Assembly: GCA_002914845.1 (NCBI GenBank)
Contig: JXTC01000048.1
Coordinates: 1,237,997-1,301,996 of the forward strand
Length of the DNA stretch: 64,000 nucleotides
Direction of reading: 5' to 3'
Source: Trema orientale
Taxonomy: Eukaryota; Streptophyta; Magnoliopsida; Rosales; Cannabaceae
In this document: one piece after another, positions 49,900 through 62,999 of the stretch
Layout of the letters: every line of letters begins with the position of its first letter
How positions within the stretch are numbered: the first letter of the stretch is position 1
Notes under the pieces: model-generated
Seen by the model: only the letters and a program-made list of their open reading frames with translations
Told to the model about the DNA's origin: nothing
Database searches by the model: none
Made by a program: the position numbers and the translations under genes

Positions 49900-52230
49900 T
49901 TTTTTCCGAGTTTTAGTTCGTAAATAAGTTGAACAAATTTAATTAATAATTATTGAAGTAATTAAAAACAAAAATGAACGTCTAAATCATTTGTTAAAAA
50001 ATTTGTTTAGTGATATTATTATGAATTTTACTTAATTTTGCAAATTCATCTGGTTTTAATATAATTGAAGTATGAGACGAAATATAGTAGTATTATACTA
50101 AGAGTATAATAACTACTTTTTGACAAAATACATAATGCTGGCTAAAGTAGTGTGATTATTCACTAAACAATGCAAATTTGTTCAATTTAACCTAATTTGA
50201 GTTTGTAACATTATGTCATGGTATTAATATAACTAATATAATAAGCTACAACATGACATTATGATTAGTGATAAATAAGTTAATGTTAATTTGAAATTAA
50301 ATTTTTGCAAATTCATCAAAACTAAATATAGTTGGAACCATGGGACATAATGTAATAATATTATACTAAATATTATAATCACCTACTTTATAACACCGTG
50401 CTTAGTTATACTAGTTTAATGTGAATATTTGCTTAATTTTACAAATTAATCCATGATTTTATCTAATTTAAGCACGAGACAAAATCTACTTTTTTTTTCT
50501 GACTACTATTATCACAAACTTTCTGACCTTATACTTAGTAATAGCTTAAATAATGTGAATTATCATTAATTAGTGCAAAATTATCTAATTTTAATCTAAT
50601 ATGATTATTGAGCAATATGTAGTAGTGTAATGATAAGTACTTAGCATTATACATATAATAATGTTATACTATTGCATATAGATATTTATTTAGTCACAAT
50701 ATACTCAAAGATAATAAATCTATGAAATATATAGCTAACTAGTGCATAATCAATAATTTTATATCTAATTTGATTGTATGGCAATTTGTATTAGTATTAT
50801 TATAAGCACTGATACTCATATACTTTGTCATGTTATAATCAATGATTAGTGATATTAGATCAATTTGAATTTTCACATAATTTTAAAAACTTCCTCTATT
50901 TTTTCAAATAATTTTAGAGTGGGATAAGATGCAATAGTGTTGTATTACGCGCTATGGTGACTTACTTTATCACATTATACTCAATGATATTAAATTAATA
51001 AAATTTCTCACTATTTAGTGTAAAGTCATTCATTTCGTATCAAAGTTGATCATGGGTCACTATGTAATTGTGTTATAATATATAATCATCTACTTAGTGA
51101 GATTATGCTGATAATAATTGATTATTGTAAATTTCTACTTAATTTAGTAAAATTCATCCACTATTTATTAATTTAAGCATGAGATAGCTGATAATAGTGT
51201 AATACTTAGTACTTTACTCAGTTACTTTGGCACATTATTATATAAGATATTAAATTACTTGAAATTCTAACTAATTAATGCAATATATATAATTAGTATT
51301 ACACAAAGTATTATAATTAATTATGGCTTATAATTTGACCATGAAACAATATATAATTAGTATTGTGCAAAGTACTATAATTAATTACTTTGTCACACGA
51401 TATTCAGAGAGACTAAATTAATTATATTTATCACTAATTAGTTAGACGACATTAAATCTAAATCCAATTTGATTACGAGACAATATGTAATATTGCTATA
51501 ATTTAAAAAAAAAATTAATAGTGCTAAAGTACGTATTATAATCACATACATTGTGATATTATTATTATTAATCTATCACATTATACTGAAAATATAGATA
51601 AATCAAATTTGTCACTAATAAACGTAAATTTTCATTCAATTTAAACTTAATTTATCCATGGGGTAATATGCAAATAGTGACATACAAAGTACAATAGTCA
51701 TTTAACTTGTCACATTATACTCAAATTTACTAAACTAATTACATTTCTCACTAATTAGTCTAAATGATTCAATTTAAATTTAATTTCACCATGACACAAC
51801 ACGTAATAGTATTACATTAGGTATTATAACCACCTACCATGTGATATAATTATTATTCATACAAGATTAAATTGAAATTTCACTGTAATTTTGCTAAATT
51901 CTTAGATACAAATTAGAAATAGGGGAGGCCCATTCGTCTTTCTAAATAGGGCTATTCAGATTAGAGGTAATTATTAGTCCATCTCATCATTTTACATTAT
52001 ACTCATCTACTTAATGAGGTTAAGATTAATGACAATATATTAATGTGATTTTTCTTACTTTTACAAAATTCATCCAATTTTTTCCTACTTTTAACATGTC
52101 ACGGTATTTAATATTTAAACTAATTAATTACCCATTCAATTTCGTATTATACATGATGATATTAAATTAAATCAATGTCTCACTAATTCCAGTAATTTTT
52201 GACATATTATACAATTTTCTCTCACTAATT
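49900..52230. repeat. Degenerate tandem array, about 135-bp unit
   Basis: A run of diverged units recurs with CAAATTCATC, TAATTTGA, GAGACAATATGTAATAGTATT and TATAATCACCTACTTTGTCA in order. Unit starts are visible at about 50041, 50171, 50308, 50440 and 50576 (spacing 130-137) and less regularly beyond. Roughly 14-16 units. No coding sequence. A sequence-decayed satellite or minisatellite. Confidence 0.72.
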
Positions 52231-52973
52231 ATTTATATTGGATTAACATATATACACTGCTTTATTCAGGACTAGACTTATTGCTAATGAGAATAAGCTT
52301 AATTAATTAACTATTCCAATGCAAAGATATAAATAATAGGGTAAATTAGCATGAAACGATATTAATTTCTCAAAACGACATTAAAAAATCTCGTTACAAC
52401 TCAAATATTTGTTCTTTGAATCAAAATACTTGCTCTCTAATGCATAATACTTGACATTCAATCCAAAATACTTGTCATTTAATTGTTTTATCGAGTCCAA
52501 AATGGTCAAATCGCATAAAGTGAACAGTATTTTTGTTGTAATTTTACAATTTAGCTCTTAATTTTTTCAATTTAATATTTTTTTATGTTACTAATTTTAC
52601 ACCATTGCCTCTCAAAAGTATCTTTCACTTTTTTCCGTAATTTTTGGTGGCCAATTATGGGTACTTTTTCTTGCTATGACTTGCTACTCTAAGTAACCAT
52701 ACACTTAATATTTTTGTCTTTTAGTGAGGCATCAAGTATTAAAAAGATAGTGCGGCACCTGAGAATTTGCCAAATTATTTATGGATTAAATGCGAGTTTT
52801 ATAACCCCCACTTGAAGTCTATCAAAGGAGGCACATCTCCTGTCATTATCCGCCCCATCAAAAATTATTCCCCCCTTTCTCTCAAGTTTTCCTCTAGTAT
52901 TCTAGCTCTATTATTCTTCCCAAAAGAATCATGTGTAGCCCCAACTAGAAGAAAGTAGTAGTAAAACCGTTGC
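52231..52973. other. Intergenic, upstream of the F-box gene
   Basis: No gene seen. Short AT-rich word repeats (AAAATACTTG variants) at 52395-52485. The promoter proper of the F-box gene starts about 52970. Confidence 0.4.
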
Positions 52974-53141
52974 CACGTGGAAAACGATGCGAAACGTGTA
53001 AGCCTCCCGTTCGTTATTTTCCTAAACACAACCTTCTGTTGCCACGTGGAAGAATAAGGAACACACGTACACTTTCTGTTTGTTATTTGAGAAAATAAAC
53101 CAGAGCCGAAAATGCCACGTGCCTACCGACAGAATCACGTG
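52974..53141 (+). promoter_or_regulatory. Cluster of four G-boxes
   Basis: CACGTG occurs at 52974-52979, 53043-53048, 53116-53121 and 53136-53141, all in GCCACGTG(G/C) or TCACGTGGC context. They lie 150-320 bases before the F-box start codon. In plants such sites bind bZIP and bHLH factors (ABRE/G-box, PIF-type). Four in 168 bp of AT-rich DNA is far above chance. Confidence 0.85.
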
Positions 53142-53290
53142 GCAACCGAAAAGTTTCGTGTCCCCTCCACTCGCGCACACTGTGGCTCTTTCTCTCTCTA
53201 ACTAAGCTCGCTCACCCTCACTCCCTCACTCAGTCTCTCTCTCTCTCTCTCTGTGTCTCTGTCCTCGAAAGCTCGCGCGTCAGAGTTTCC

Positions 53291-55404
53291 ATGGCGCGAC
53301 CCAAAGGGCAAGAATCGCCAGGGAAGAAGAGGAAGCGAAAGAAATATGATGAGAAAATGGAAGAAGAAGAAGAAGAGGAAGAGGAAGAGGAAGAGGTGGT
53401 TGTTGTTGTTCGAGACCCTTTGCAGGTTTTCGGTTCGGACATACTGTCGATGGTACTGCGCTTTCTCGACACACACAGCTTGGCACTCTCTCTCCTCGTC
53501 TCTCGTGGATGGAACGGCGTCGCTTCTACCGACCGCCTCTGGGCCTCCAAGGTTAATTCCTCTCTCTCTCTCTCTCTCTCTCCCCCCCAACTCTTTTATT
53601 TTTTAATTTCATTTTATTTATATATATATGTGTGTGTGTATGATCCTTGTTGAACTAGTATTGATTTTGAACTTGGTTATATGATACGAAACAAGAAATT
53701 GAGATAGAGACTATGTAACAACTATAAGATTAGAAGCGAAAAATTTGATACCCTTTTAATCATTTGGTTTGGAAATTTAATTTTTTAATCCGAAGGACTC
53801 GAGTTCGCGAAGCGAGTTTGATTTTCGGGGAAGACTCAAATATTGATTTTTGTAAAATTATTTCGGATAGGTTGGTAATCTGCATTTTATGTGCGTTATG
53901 TACAAAACGCAGGAAATGATGATAAATAAAATAAAATAAAAAAAATTTGGGGGAGGGGGTTTGGGAAGGGGTTAACAACCTATTAAATAATGACCATTAG
54001 ATCAAAATCAAACGGTGGAAGAAATTATATTTTCAGATGAGTTAAAAATTAGAAATAACCGTAGGATTGATCCCCTGGGCTTTTTATATTTGAGGTATGT
54101 GATAAATTTTTAGCTCAATCCATTGCTCACTGCATATCTCTTTGTGATTAAAGGAATCCCATTTACAGTGTTTGGAGTAGAATAAGTTTCAAGTATTGGC
54201 TTTTGATAACCCACTAATTCATGTCAATTTCTTTTTCTCTTAAGATTTTCAGGTTACTTACCTTAATTATATTTTCTCTGCATGATTGAAGAATGCTAAT
54301 CATCACTGTCCTTGCAGATCAAAATGCTGTGAATCGGACTAACTTAAGAACTGATTTTCTTCTTTTAGTGCGAGGAATTATGGCGCCACAAAGCGCACAT
54401 ACCTCGCTCGTCTCAAATCCTGGGATTGACGAAGTTGGCTGCTTATTCCTTATCGGTCATGGATGGCAAGCGAGTAACTCTCTCTCTCCCTCCCTCTCCT
54501 TTAGACACAAGCATTCTAGTAGCTGCACAGTGCACACATACACTTATGAAGCATGAGAAACTCTGTTAGTCCTTATAAGAATTCAGAAGAAAATTCTGAC
54601 TCAAAATATGCAAGTTAGCAACGTTGATAACATTAAAAAATTCAATGTCGTAGATGCTTGAATGGATTTTGGATTTTTTTAGTGTTAACAACTTTGTTGA
54701 CTATGAAACTTTTCAGTCATGAATTTCCTTCAGTTGGGATGTGATCACAGCAGTTTATCGAGTATACATACACCCAAACCATCTATTCTACTCGAGGAGA
54801 ATTTGACTGTGGGATTCACTTTTATTTGTCAGACACGTGTTACAAAGTATGATCTTTGCGACCATGTTTGGTGGTTTCACTTTAACAAGGTACGCAAACT
54901 TTTTACAAGTAAATGAATTACTATTGAGGAACTTATCTTTGACATTAGTTTAGGTCATCTCCTATACTGGCCAACTCGAGGGTTTTCTTCTAGTGGGTTT
55001 TTTTACTGGAAAAATCAGTTCTTTCATCATGCTTACTGGTCAATATGAAACCAGACATCTTGTTTTCCCCTCAGGAAGCTCCAGAATATTGGCGTAACCT
55101 TGATCCCTTCTGGAAGGGCAGTGGGCCTCTCCTGAGCCGGTACTTCCATCCTGACGGGAGCCTAACTGCGGGTTCAGGTGATAAAACCTGGGGCGGCCAT
55201 GAAAGCTGCTATTGCGTTGTTACTAGTTACGTTGGTGAAGAAAAAATCAGGGAACACTATGTAAGGATAAACAGATGGCCAAGCATGTCTGTATACAGAA
55301 TGCAGGACTGGAGCTGGAAGATGTCCAACCACCTCTATTGCTACTCAAGCATTCCTGACGCTGATAAGCACGGTGGAACAGGGCCGCCCTTTCCAGTTGT
55401 GTAA
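53291..55404 (+). CDS. F-box protein, plant-specific, with conserved C-terminal domain
   Basis: Four exons, all phase 0: 53291-53551, 54369-54473, 54734-54889, 55075-55404; 283 residues. Residues 1-20 are basic (MARPKGQESPGKKRKRKK), then a run of 11-12 Glu, then an F-box at about 40-90 (DPLQVFGSDILSMVLRFLDT, LVSRGWNGVASTDRLWASKC). The second half carries HVWWFHFNK, EYWRNLDPFWKG, RYFHPDGSLTAGSGD, HYVRINRWPSM and YCYSSIPDADK, a block shared by a small plant F-box group. F-box proteins bind SKP1 and act as substrate receptors of SCF ubiquitin ligases; the substrate is unknown to me. For exon 3 I chose the acceptor before TTGGGATG because it alone keeps phase; the upstream ATG at 54719 lies in the intron. 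The CT microsatellite at about 53234-53253 is in the 5' leader. Confidence 0.88.
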
Positions 55405-55460
55405 ATTTACATATATAGTCTCTGGTTTCCTCTTATGCAGTTTCTTTCAAGGATGTTTAA

Positions 55461-55720
55461 GCATGTGCCAGCACTATTAGAGTTTGTAGTTTCTACTTGT
55501 ATGGGTTATAAGGATGTGATGATAAATGTTTTAAGTGATGGTACGTGATTGTGCTCATATTTTGTACAGGATGGGTACTCTCTCCTTGAGGCATGTGCCA
55601 TCACTGTTAAGAGTTTGTTGTTTCTGCGTGTATCGGTTTTTCTAGGATATAATTGATAAATGTAGCTGATAGGGCATGATTGTGCTCAAGTTTTGGTGTA
55701 CAGGAATAGTACTCTCCCTA
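55461..55720 (+). repeat. 130-bp tandem duplication in the F-box gene 3' UTR
   Basis: GCATGTGCCA begins related stretches at 55461 and 55591. TGATTGTGCTCA and TGTACAGGA follow in both copies. About 75-80 percent alike by eye. It starts 57 bases after the stop codon, so it likely lies in the 3' UTR and may duplicate the polyadenylation region. Confidence 0.7.
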
Positions 55721-57083
55721 GTAACTTGCTTCTTTTGTTGTTTTTGCTCGAGATCCAAAGGGCCGTTCACTTTGATGTTGGTTTTCCTCTTTCATGATTG
55801 TGGTTTTTGTTTTTAACTTACTATTTACCACAGTATCAAATTATCAATATTTATATTATACAGTAACTATTAATAGAAATACGTATTATTATTTGTTATA
55901 GTTTCACATTTCCAAATTGGAAGCGACATAATCCTTTAAGTTTATTCAAGTAAGAACGACATGTCTTCTTTCATAGGAGAACACGTACTAAGCAAAAAGT
56001 TAATATACAAGTTGCAACTTCCGATATAAAGACATGTCCTTTACAACTCTTGGAGAAACATCATAAAATCGAAGTGTCGCACTATTGTCCAGGCAAGGGG
56101 GTAAATCCTATGTTTTAGTTATCGCTAAACTATGGATTTGTCTTGGTTTTTCAAATGTCAGATTTTTTACCATGAATATATGTATCTTTTCCCACAGTTT
56201 GTACCCATTAGCCCCAATTTGATCCCTTCTATGATAAACTACAGACTATCATGAAAGCTTATAGAATAGACAAACAAAAACACAATTCAAAAAGAGATTC
56301 TGGGACATTTCAAAGTAACGAACTAAAATGGTCACGAATAGGATTCATCTTAGCAAATCCACGGATGATGATCTTCGGTTATTACCTTTGGTGATGTAGT
56401 ACTAGGAGGAAAGAAAGAAAAGAAAGGAAGTGGGCAAATTCTCTTTACGATCTCCATCATTTAGTCTAATGAATTCCTCAAAGTCAGAGACTTTCAACGA
56501 TGATGGTAAAAAGGTAACCACATAGTGTGATAATGTGACAAATTCTAACAAGCTTTTCGGTGTTTAAAAATAAAATAAAAATAAATAAATAAATAAATAA
56601 ATGTTACAAGTAATAAAATTTTCATATGAGCTCCTGAATTTCTCATCTACCCGGAGACTACTGTATGAGCTCCTGAGTTTCTGATCCTACCTGGAGGCAA
56701 CTGTTGAAATAAAGCACGGTAATACAACTTATTCAAGTCTTTTCCTTTTTTCATTTTAAATTCAGGGTTGTTTACAAACGCAACAAGAGATGCGATCTAG
56801 CGTTCATCACTTTTTTCACACACCTGCTTTTCTTCCATTAAGCATGAGAGCTTTTGGCTGATTGGTAATAAACCATCAGTGACAAAACAAGAAATACTCG
56901 ATATCAAGGACTTGAAATAAGACAAGCTCTGTTTTATATTATAAAACATATAAATGGGTATTCCTGCACTTTTATTTCTAAAGACCAGGGCCACGAACAT
57001 GGAAACATTGAAACATGCTTGAAGGGAAACAGAAACTCCATTATAAAACATCAAACAACAAAAGTTACAGCAGTGAACAAGTG
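55721..57083. other. Intergenic between convergent genes
   Basis: No gene. The F-box gene (+) and GRIM-19 (-) converge here. (AAAT)n at about 56570-56602; GAGCTCCTGA(A/G)TTTCT is repeated at 56629 and 56668. Confidence 0.5.
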
Positions 57084-59083
57084 TCACCAGACGTCAGGAC
57101 GGAGCTCGCCGGTTGCCGGGGGCATCCATCTCCCAGAGTGATAAACGCTCTCACCAACTTTCCAACCAGGCACATCCTTCATCACCTCAGCTTCATACTC
57201 AAGATACTTCTTCCACTCTTGGACAAATCTAAAGACGGGGAGGAAAGGTTATCAGTGCTTATAGTCAAAGAGCAAACGTTAAATGCATGGAAAGGGGAGG
57301 ATTGGAGGAAAAGAAAAATGATAAGCCATCAAGTCATTCACCTTTCATCTTCTTCAGCTTGCAGCACTGGCAGTATTGCTGAGCGTGCAGCATACTTTTC
57401 TTCCTTAAGTGCCCTACACAACATCATAAAACATCACTTTTGAACCATTTCTAGAAATACATCTGGTCTATGATAAATGAGATGTTGTTTCCTCAAAATC
57501 TCATGTTCAAAACAAGAATCGTATCTCTTTGTTTGATGTCAAATGTTATACCAAGAATCATATTTGTGAGTACCATGCTCCAAAATTGTTCTATTAAGGT
57601 TTCACGGCACCACCGTAGTTTGCCAACAATTTGCGATCATAGATTTAATGGAAATGGTCAGATACTATCTAGTCTCGTTGTTACCAACAGTAGAACCCAC
57701 TGCATTTGAGCCATGAAAGAAGAATAACATCACATACTTTTAGGACTGGAGCCTAAAGCTTCCTCGATTTTCTTTGACAAGATTTTGCTTGCATATCTTT
57801 ACTACGAGAGTCAAGATGAAACTTTGACTTCACAGAAAGCTTTCAATAACTAAATGCACTTAAACAGAGTGCCAGTAACGTCTAGCCATGATCAGAAACA
57901 AATTAGAGGGAAAGACAATAAACATCTACAAAAATAATGCCTTATGGAAACTCAAAACACGAAGCACGAGATAATAACATCCGCCTCGTAGCTTACCACA
58001 CACAATCAAACATAGCTAGTTAGCGGTCGCTACCGTTTCCTCATTCAACAAAACCCTTCATCTTGATATATATATACACACACACACACATATACCTAAC
58101 ATGTTTAAACGATGAACTCCCATCTTAAAACAGAAAATAAGGCGACAACTAGACTACTGAACTGGCTTATTTCCACATTACGATTCTTCTTCAAGATCTT
58201 CGCCGATACAGGTACTCTGCACGAAATTCATTTGACAAGATCTTATCCTTTCAGCTACACGCATAGAGGTCTCCCCGTCTTTGATTTTGAGTACCCAAAC
58301 CTTTTCCCCATAGCGTTGTATCATCAATATAACTCAAATTTTCGAAAACTATTCCTCTCAAAACCCCGAATTCTTTCTTAGACCCACTGTTCACAGTCCT
58401 CTATTCATTCTTAGCTTACAATTCCAACTACTCTTATGACCATCCTATACCCACTTAAATTTTTTTTTTCATAGCAAGAAAACTGCCGACAAATTATATA
58501 TCATTCGAAAGCAAACGATAATTTGTTTTTTTCATCAATGCAAAGTAGCAATTTCCTATTTTCCGGAAAAAAATTCAAAAATTCTAAACCCAAATCCAAT
58601 TGGAACAATAATTTCTGAATAGACAACAATGGCAAAGATCAAACAATTCAAGGGTTTCAATTCGAATCAAAATTCAACAAACCCATCAAAAACACCAACA
58701 TAATAATCAGTAAAAATCAACGTAACCCTAAGGGGGAACAAATCAAACACAACAAACACAAGCCCCTCTAATCCACAAACGACACAAAACCCATATAAAC
58801 GACAAGAACAAAGAACCGTAAAAAGAGAATTTTAAAAGGAAAAAAAAAATTGAGAATAAGAGATTGACCTTCGGATCTTGTTGCCCTGTCCGACCTGGTA
58901 CATGCCCCAGGAGAAAGCCCCAAAGGCGGTGAGGAAAATGGCCATGGCGCTGGGACCCTTGGTGGGGATCCGGCGAGCGTATCGGACCGGGGCAAACCCA
59001 CCCGGAGGAGGCCCGTCTTGGAGGACCGGCATGTCCTTGACGCTGGCCATGCCGGGCTTCTTCCTAATCATTGCCTCAGTCAT
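57084..59083 (-). CDS. NADH dehydrogenase (ubiquinone) 1 alpha subcomplex subunit 13, GRIM-19 type
   Basis: Three exons, 59083-58869, 57413-57342 and 57228-57084, give 143 residues, the plant family length. The N-terminus [20 protein letters not shown] leads to [17 protein letters not shown] and one transmembrane segment, [19 protein letters not shown] (about 46-64). A charged C-terminal part follows: [39 protein letters not shown] and [11 protein letters not shown]. Known role: accessory subunit of mitochondrial complex I in the inner membrane, needed for assembly (the Arabidopsis MEE4 mutant is embryo-defective). Intron 1 is 1455 bp, with (TA)n(CA)n at 58070-58092. The minus-strand gene converges with the F-box gene. 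No defects. Confidence 0.96.
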
Positions 59084-59267
59084 CTTTGAACCCTTTTCTT
59101 TCCTTCGAATCAGAAGCTCAGATTGTTGTTAATGGCGCTCAATGAAGCTTTGAGGAACAAGGTGAAGGAGCCGAATGACTCTGGACAATAAAGAGGGTAT
59201 AAAGTAGTAGCCGTGGTGATGGTTGTACTGGAATGTACTGAGAGTTTTCTGCGCAGTCAGGCTCTGA

Positions 59268-59273
59268 CACGTG
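59268..59273 (-). promoter_or_regulatory. G-box upstream of GRIM-19
   Basis: CACGTG in GACACGTGGC, 185 bases before the start codon. A MITE begins about 25 bases further upstream, so the undisturbed promoter is short. Confidence 0.5.
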
Positions 59274-59296
59274 GCTCATTAGATGGTTCCTATTAG

Positions 59297-60099
59297 ACCA
59301 TCTCCAATGCAGTCCAGATGTGCTATAGGGTTGGCTCAGCGGTGAATCACTTGGACTTGGTGCTCATGAAGCATTAGATCTAAGGTTCGATTGCCACTAA
59401 GTGCTATCAATTCAATTTAACGCCCGCAGGTTTTTCTGGTCCATGTGGAGGGGGCGCTTTACATGATTCCCGTGGATTAGTTGGGGCATAAGTCTCGGAC
59501 ATCACGGTTATAAAAAAAGAAAAATTTAGCATAATTTTTTTAGATTTTACTCTAATATATACATGCTAAAAACAATGCTACTTTATATTAAATATTTTTT
59601 TTCATTTAAAAAATATATGTTTTCTTCTATGAAATCTTCTTTTTTTTTTTTTTTTTACTATTGAATGGGAGTTATAATTTATAGAGATTTAGTAAAGATA
59701 AAATTGTAAATAAAATTTAGATAAAAAAATAAAATACAAAAAAATTTAAACGTATAAACTTTGACCACATTGTGAAATATGTACATATTTTAGATTTCAA
59801 AATAATAGTAATATTGTACAATTTTAATTATACTATAATACAAATATCATAAATTCAAATATATGATAGAGGAAAGATAGAAAATTTAAACACTTTCTAC
59901 AATAGCACTATTATAAATTTACACACATGCTAAAATTTTGTATATGTTATTCTTGGTGTAAAATTTAACACAGCTTTCAATACATGCTAAAAATTTTGTC
60001 AAATATGACATACCATTGAAGATGCATTTTTTGGACAATACTAAAAAGTATGCTAAATATAACATTAGCATGAGTTATAGTACTCTCATTGGAGATGAG
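59297..60099. mobile_element. MITE with ACCATCTCCAATG ends, carrying a SINE
   Basis: The left end ACCATCTCCAATG is mirrored by CATTGGAGATG near 60089-60099. Inner parts (ATGCTAAAA, TTAGCAT) also mirror. A SINE at 59329-59524 lies inside near the left end. Without it the element would be about 600 bp. TSD not determined. Confidence 0.6.
59329..59524 (+). mobile_element. tRNA-derived SINE nested in a MITE
   Basis: A-box-like TTGGCTCAGCGG at 59331-59342, B-box GGTTCGATTGC at 59384-59394, body with CATGTGGAGGGGGCGC, A-rich tail ATAAAAAAAGAAAA. The head resembles the SINE at 35375 but the body differs. TSD not clear. Confidence 0.7.
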
Positions 60100-62990
60100 G
60101 GGTTATTCCAATCTGAGTAGCAAAAGCATTGCCTTTTTAATTTTCTTTTTTTGTTTTCGCTAAATTCCCTTCTTAAGGCTTGGAAAAAAATATACATTGC
60201 AATTTCAACCAAATTACTAATGGTTGTCAAATTATAGATGCAAAAAAGCTAACTATCACGAACGAAATAATTTTACGAGCTGATATGACTCTTTTTTAAG
60301 AGTGTGCCATAGACAAGGTCATTAATCACCTAACAAAAAGCTTCTGTGGCACCTATCAGAAAAGGCCATATACCCCGTGTTGGAAATCCGTTCGGGTTAA
60401 ATAGCACTGCTTATAATAAATAGGAAATCATTCAATGATGGGTCTGATCGCCATCTTCCTAATTTAGAGGGAAAATATGGTATTTTAAGTTACCTAGACA
60501 GATGGATTTATTTTTTTAAAAAAAATCTAAACCAAAATAATTATCGTAGGGTTAAAAAAAAAATTCAAGAAAATAAAAGAATCCTAAAACTATTCAAACC
60601 ATGTTCCTTTACATCAACTCTAATTCCTTAGTTAGTAATAATTTCTCAAGACATAACTATTCGATTGGGTCACTTCCTTTTCTTCCCGATGGTGAGCCAC
60701 TTTCCAGAGTCACCTCCATTCAGTTGAGCTCCCAAAGACAATGTGGGGTTCAAACGCTAGAGCCCTAAGTGAAAGAAAACCTTAAGGAAGAACACATTAT
60801 CACTTCGACCACCCTCTTGAAAGTAATAACTACATCCAACTCAAAAAATAGAGACTTCTCACACAGCCACATGCTCTAAGCTAAACAACAAATGCTTCTC
60901 ATTAACCCACAAATTCCAAATCAAGAGACATGACAATGGCAAACAAAGCATGAGTATAAACTATTGAAGCGGCGATAGAAAATGATGAGTTGGAATGATG
61001 AAAGGGACAACGACTTATGAGAGAGAACTATGGAGAAAAAGATCCGATGAGAGAAAAAAAGCACCATTGAAGCCTTCCGTGGTTGCTTGCATCATGTATG
61101 GGCAAAGGAAAATGGTCCGTAGATCTGAATCATGTTGCAACTTTGATTTCTTTTTTGTTTTTATTTTATTTTATTTTATTGGTTAGTTTTGTTCAGAAGA
61201 TGTTTTGGGATCAAAGATTTAATGGGTTGGTTTTTGAGTTTTAGATCATTTTGGATTTGTATTTTTTCTTTTTAAATAAAATGGAGATTTTAAGTTTCCA
61301 AATTTTTTTAGGTGACCTAAAATACCATTTTTGCCCTCCAAAAATGAGGCACATGACCATCGCATGATGCTTTACACCTTTAATTGAGAGCATTAGCTAT
61401 TTGGATCTAATTGCAACACTGTTTTTAAATTAAAGTACATGATTCCCAAAATTTTTCTTTTAAGGAAACATACTAAAAACCTAAATAAAAATGTAGGGCA
61501 AAATACAAGGATGAATAACATTATTTATTATTATTATTATTTTAAGAAAATAATTTCATTATACTCAAATAAGGCTTCAAAAGCAAATCGATTTATATAG
61601 AATCTCTTACAACGAGAATAAAAAATGTATGAATTTTTTTTTTCTTGTGTGCAAATTTTTGGGTGATCTGGGTTGAAATGTATGAAAATAGCAAAATGTG
61701 AGAGGCATGAGATGTGAAATTTTCTTATATTAGTTCTTCTTCATCATATTAAAAAACTTACGGTGAAAGTAAATATAATTCTGATCATATCAAGGGTGAA
61801 TCACTATAAATTTAGGTGTGCTTATTTCGTTTTATGTTCCATTGCTCTCACTAATAAATTATTATGGCGTTTAATCTACAACAGGTACTAACTTACTAGG
61901 TTATTAGACTAATAATGCAAATGTAAAGTAACATTAGGCAATTTCCATGAAATAGGAGAATAGAAAATGAGAATGATAGAAAAGATTATAGATTTTCTTT
62001 AAAGTTGTCTGGTAATGAGGGAGAAATAAAAACTAATATATTTTAAAATTATTATTTGCCCTTGTATTATAATTATAAAATTTGGCGTGTATGGATGGTT
62101 TAGCAATTCAAAACCCTCTTCATTCTCTTTAATTTAGGAGAATTATATTTTGGTGGCTCAATTCATACTTTTTCTAAGGGTATTCACTGATTCAAAACGA
62201 CTTACTTGGCTAAATTCCATCATATCTAACCAGATGTCTTTTTTTGAAAATGTCATCCAATTCAACCAAAATTATTTTGAATTTGTTAGATCCAAACAAT
62301 TTTGACATGGACCAAATTTTGAGCATTTTTTTTTAAAATGTTTTCAACCATTTTTATTTTGAAAAGATTCTAATGGGGTCATTTTGAGTCTCTTTAGGTT
62401 ATTTCTCTTTAAATAAAAAAGAGAGTAAATCATTTTGAACATTTTGGACTAAATAAAAGAAATTAAAAAATCTGTAAACTCTAAAAATAAAAATAAAAAT
62501 AAAATTTTTATTTGGTGCTAGAAAATATATAGTAGAATATACTTCATATATATATATATAGAGTAAAATGTACTTCATATGTAGAGACATTAATGGACAA
62601 ATAGAAGATATATACAGTAGAACATTTTTGGTTCGATTTGGATTGGTTATTTTTAGAGTCAAAAGCAGAATTGATCAAATCCATGCCAGTTTTTTAAAAT
62701 AAGCAATCAATCCAACCCAATCCAATTGAGGTCGGTTATCCACAAAAATTGGATTTGATCAGGTGGAATTAATTTTTGAATAATCCTCTTCTCTTTTTGT
62801 TTTTTTTTTTTTTCCTACCAAACAATAATTTTTCTCACTTTCTCTCTACTTTCCTATTCCTTTTTTAATATACTATTTTTTTTTTGAAAGATCCTCAAGG
62901 GACTTTCAATAAGATAATGAAGCCAAATCAACTTCTAAAATATCATGCAACAAAGTGGGAACACAATCTACATTTTCTGAACACATATCA
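60100..62990. other. Non-coding, no intact gene
   Basis: AT-rich DNA. The minus-strand frame near 60880-60960 reads LLIWNLWVNEKHLLF, which faintly recalls the stretch after the zinc-binding motif of LINE ORF2, but nothing joins it. (AT)n at 62548-62562, T-runs near 62800 and 62876. No RNA gene recognised. Confidence 0.4.
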
Positions 62991-62999
62991 ATAAATTCT

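Noticed and set aside
53198..53590. Several overlapping ORFs on both strands around the F-box exon 1
   Set aside because: Shadows of the (CT)n leader and the (GAA/GAG)n Glu run; only the plus frame has an F-box and valid splice junctions.
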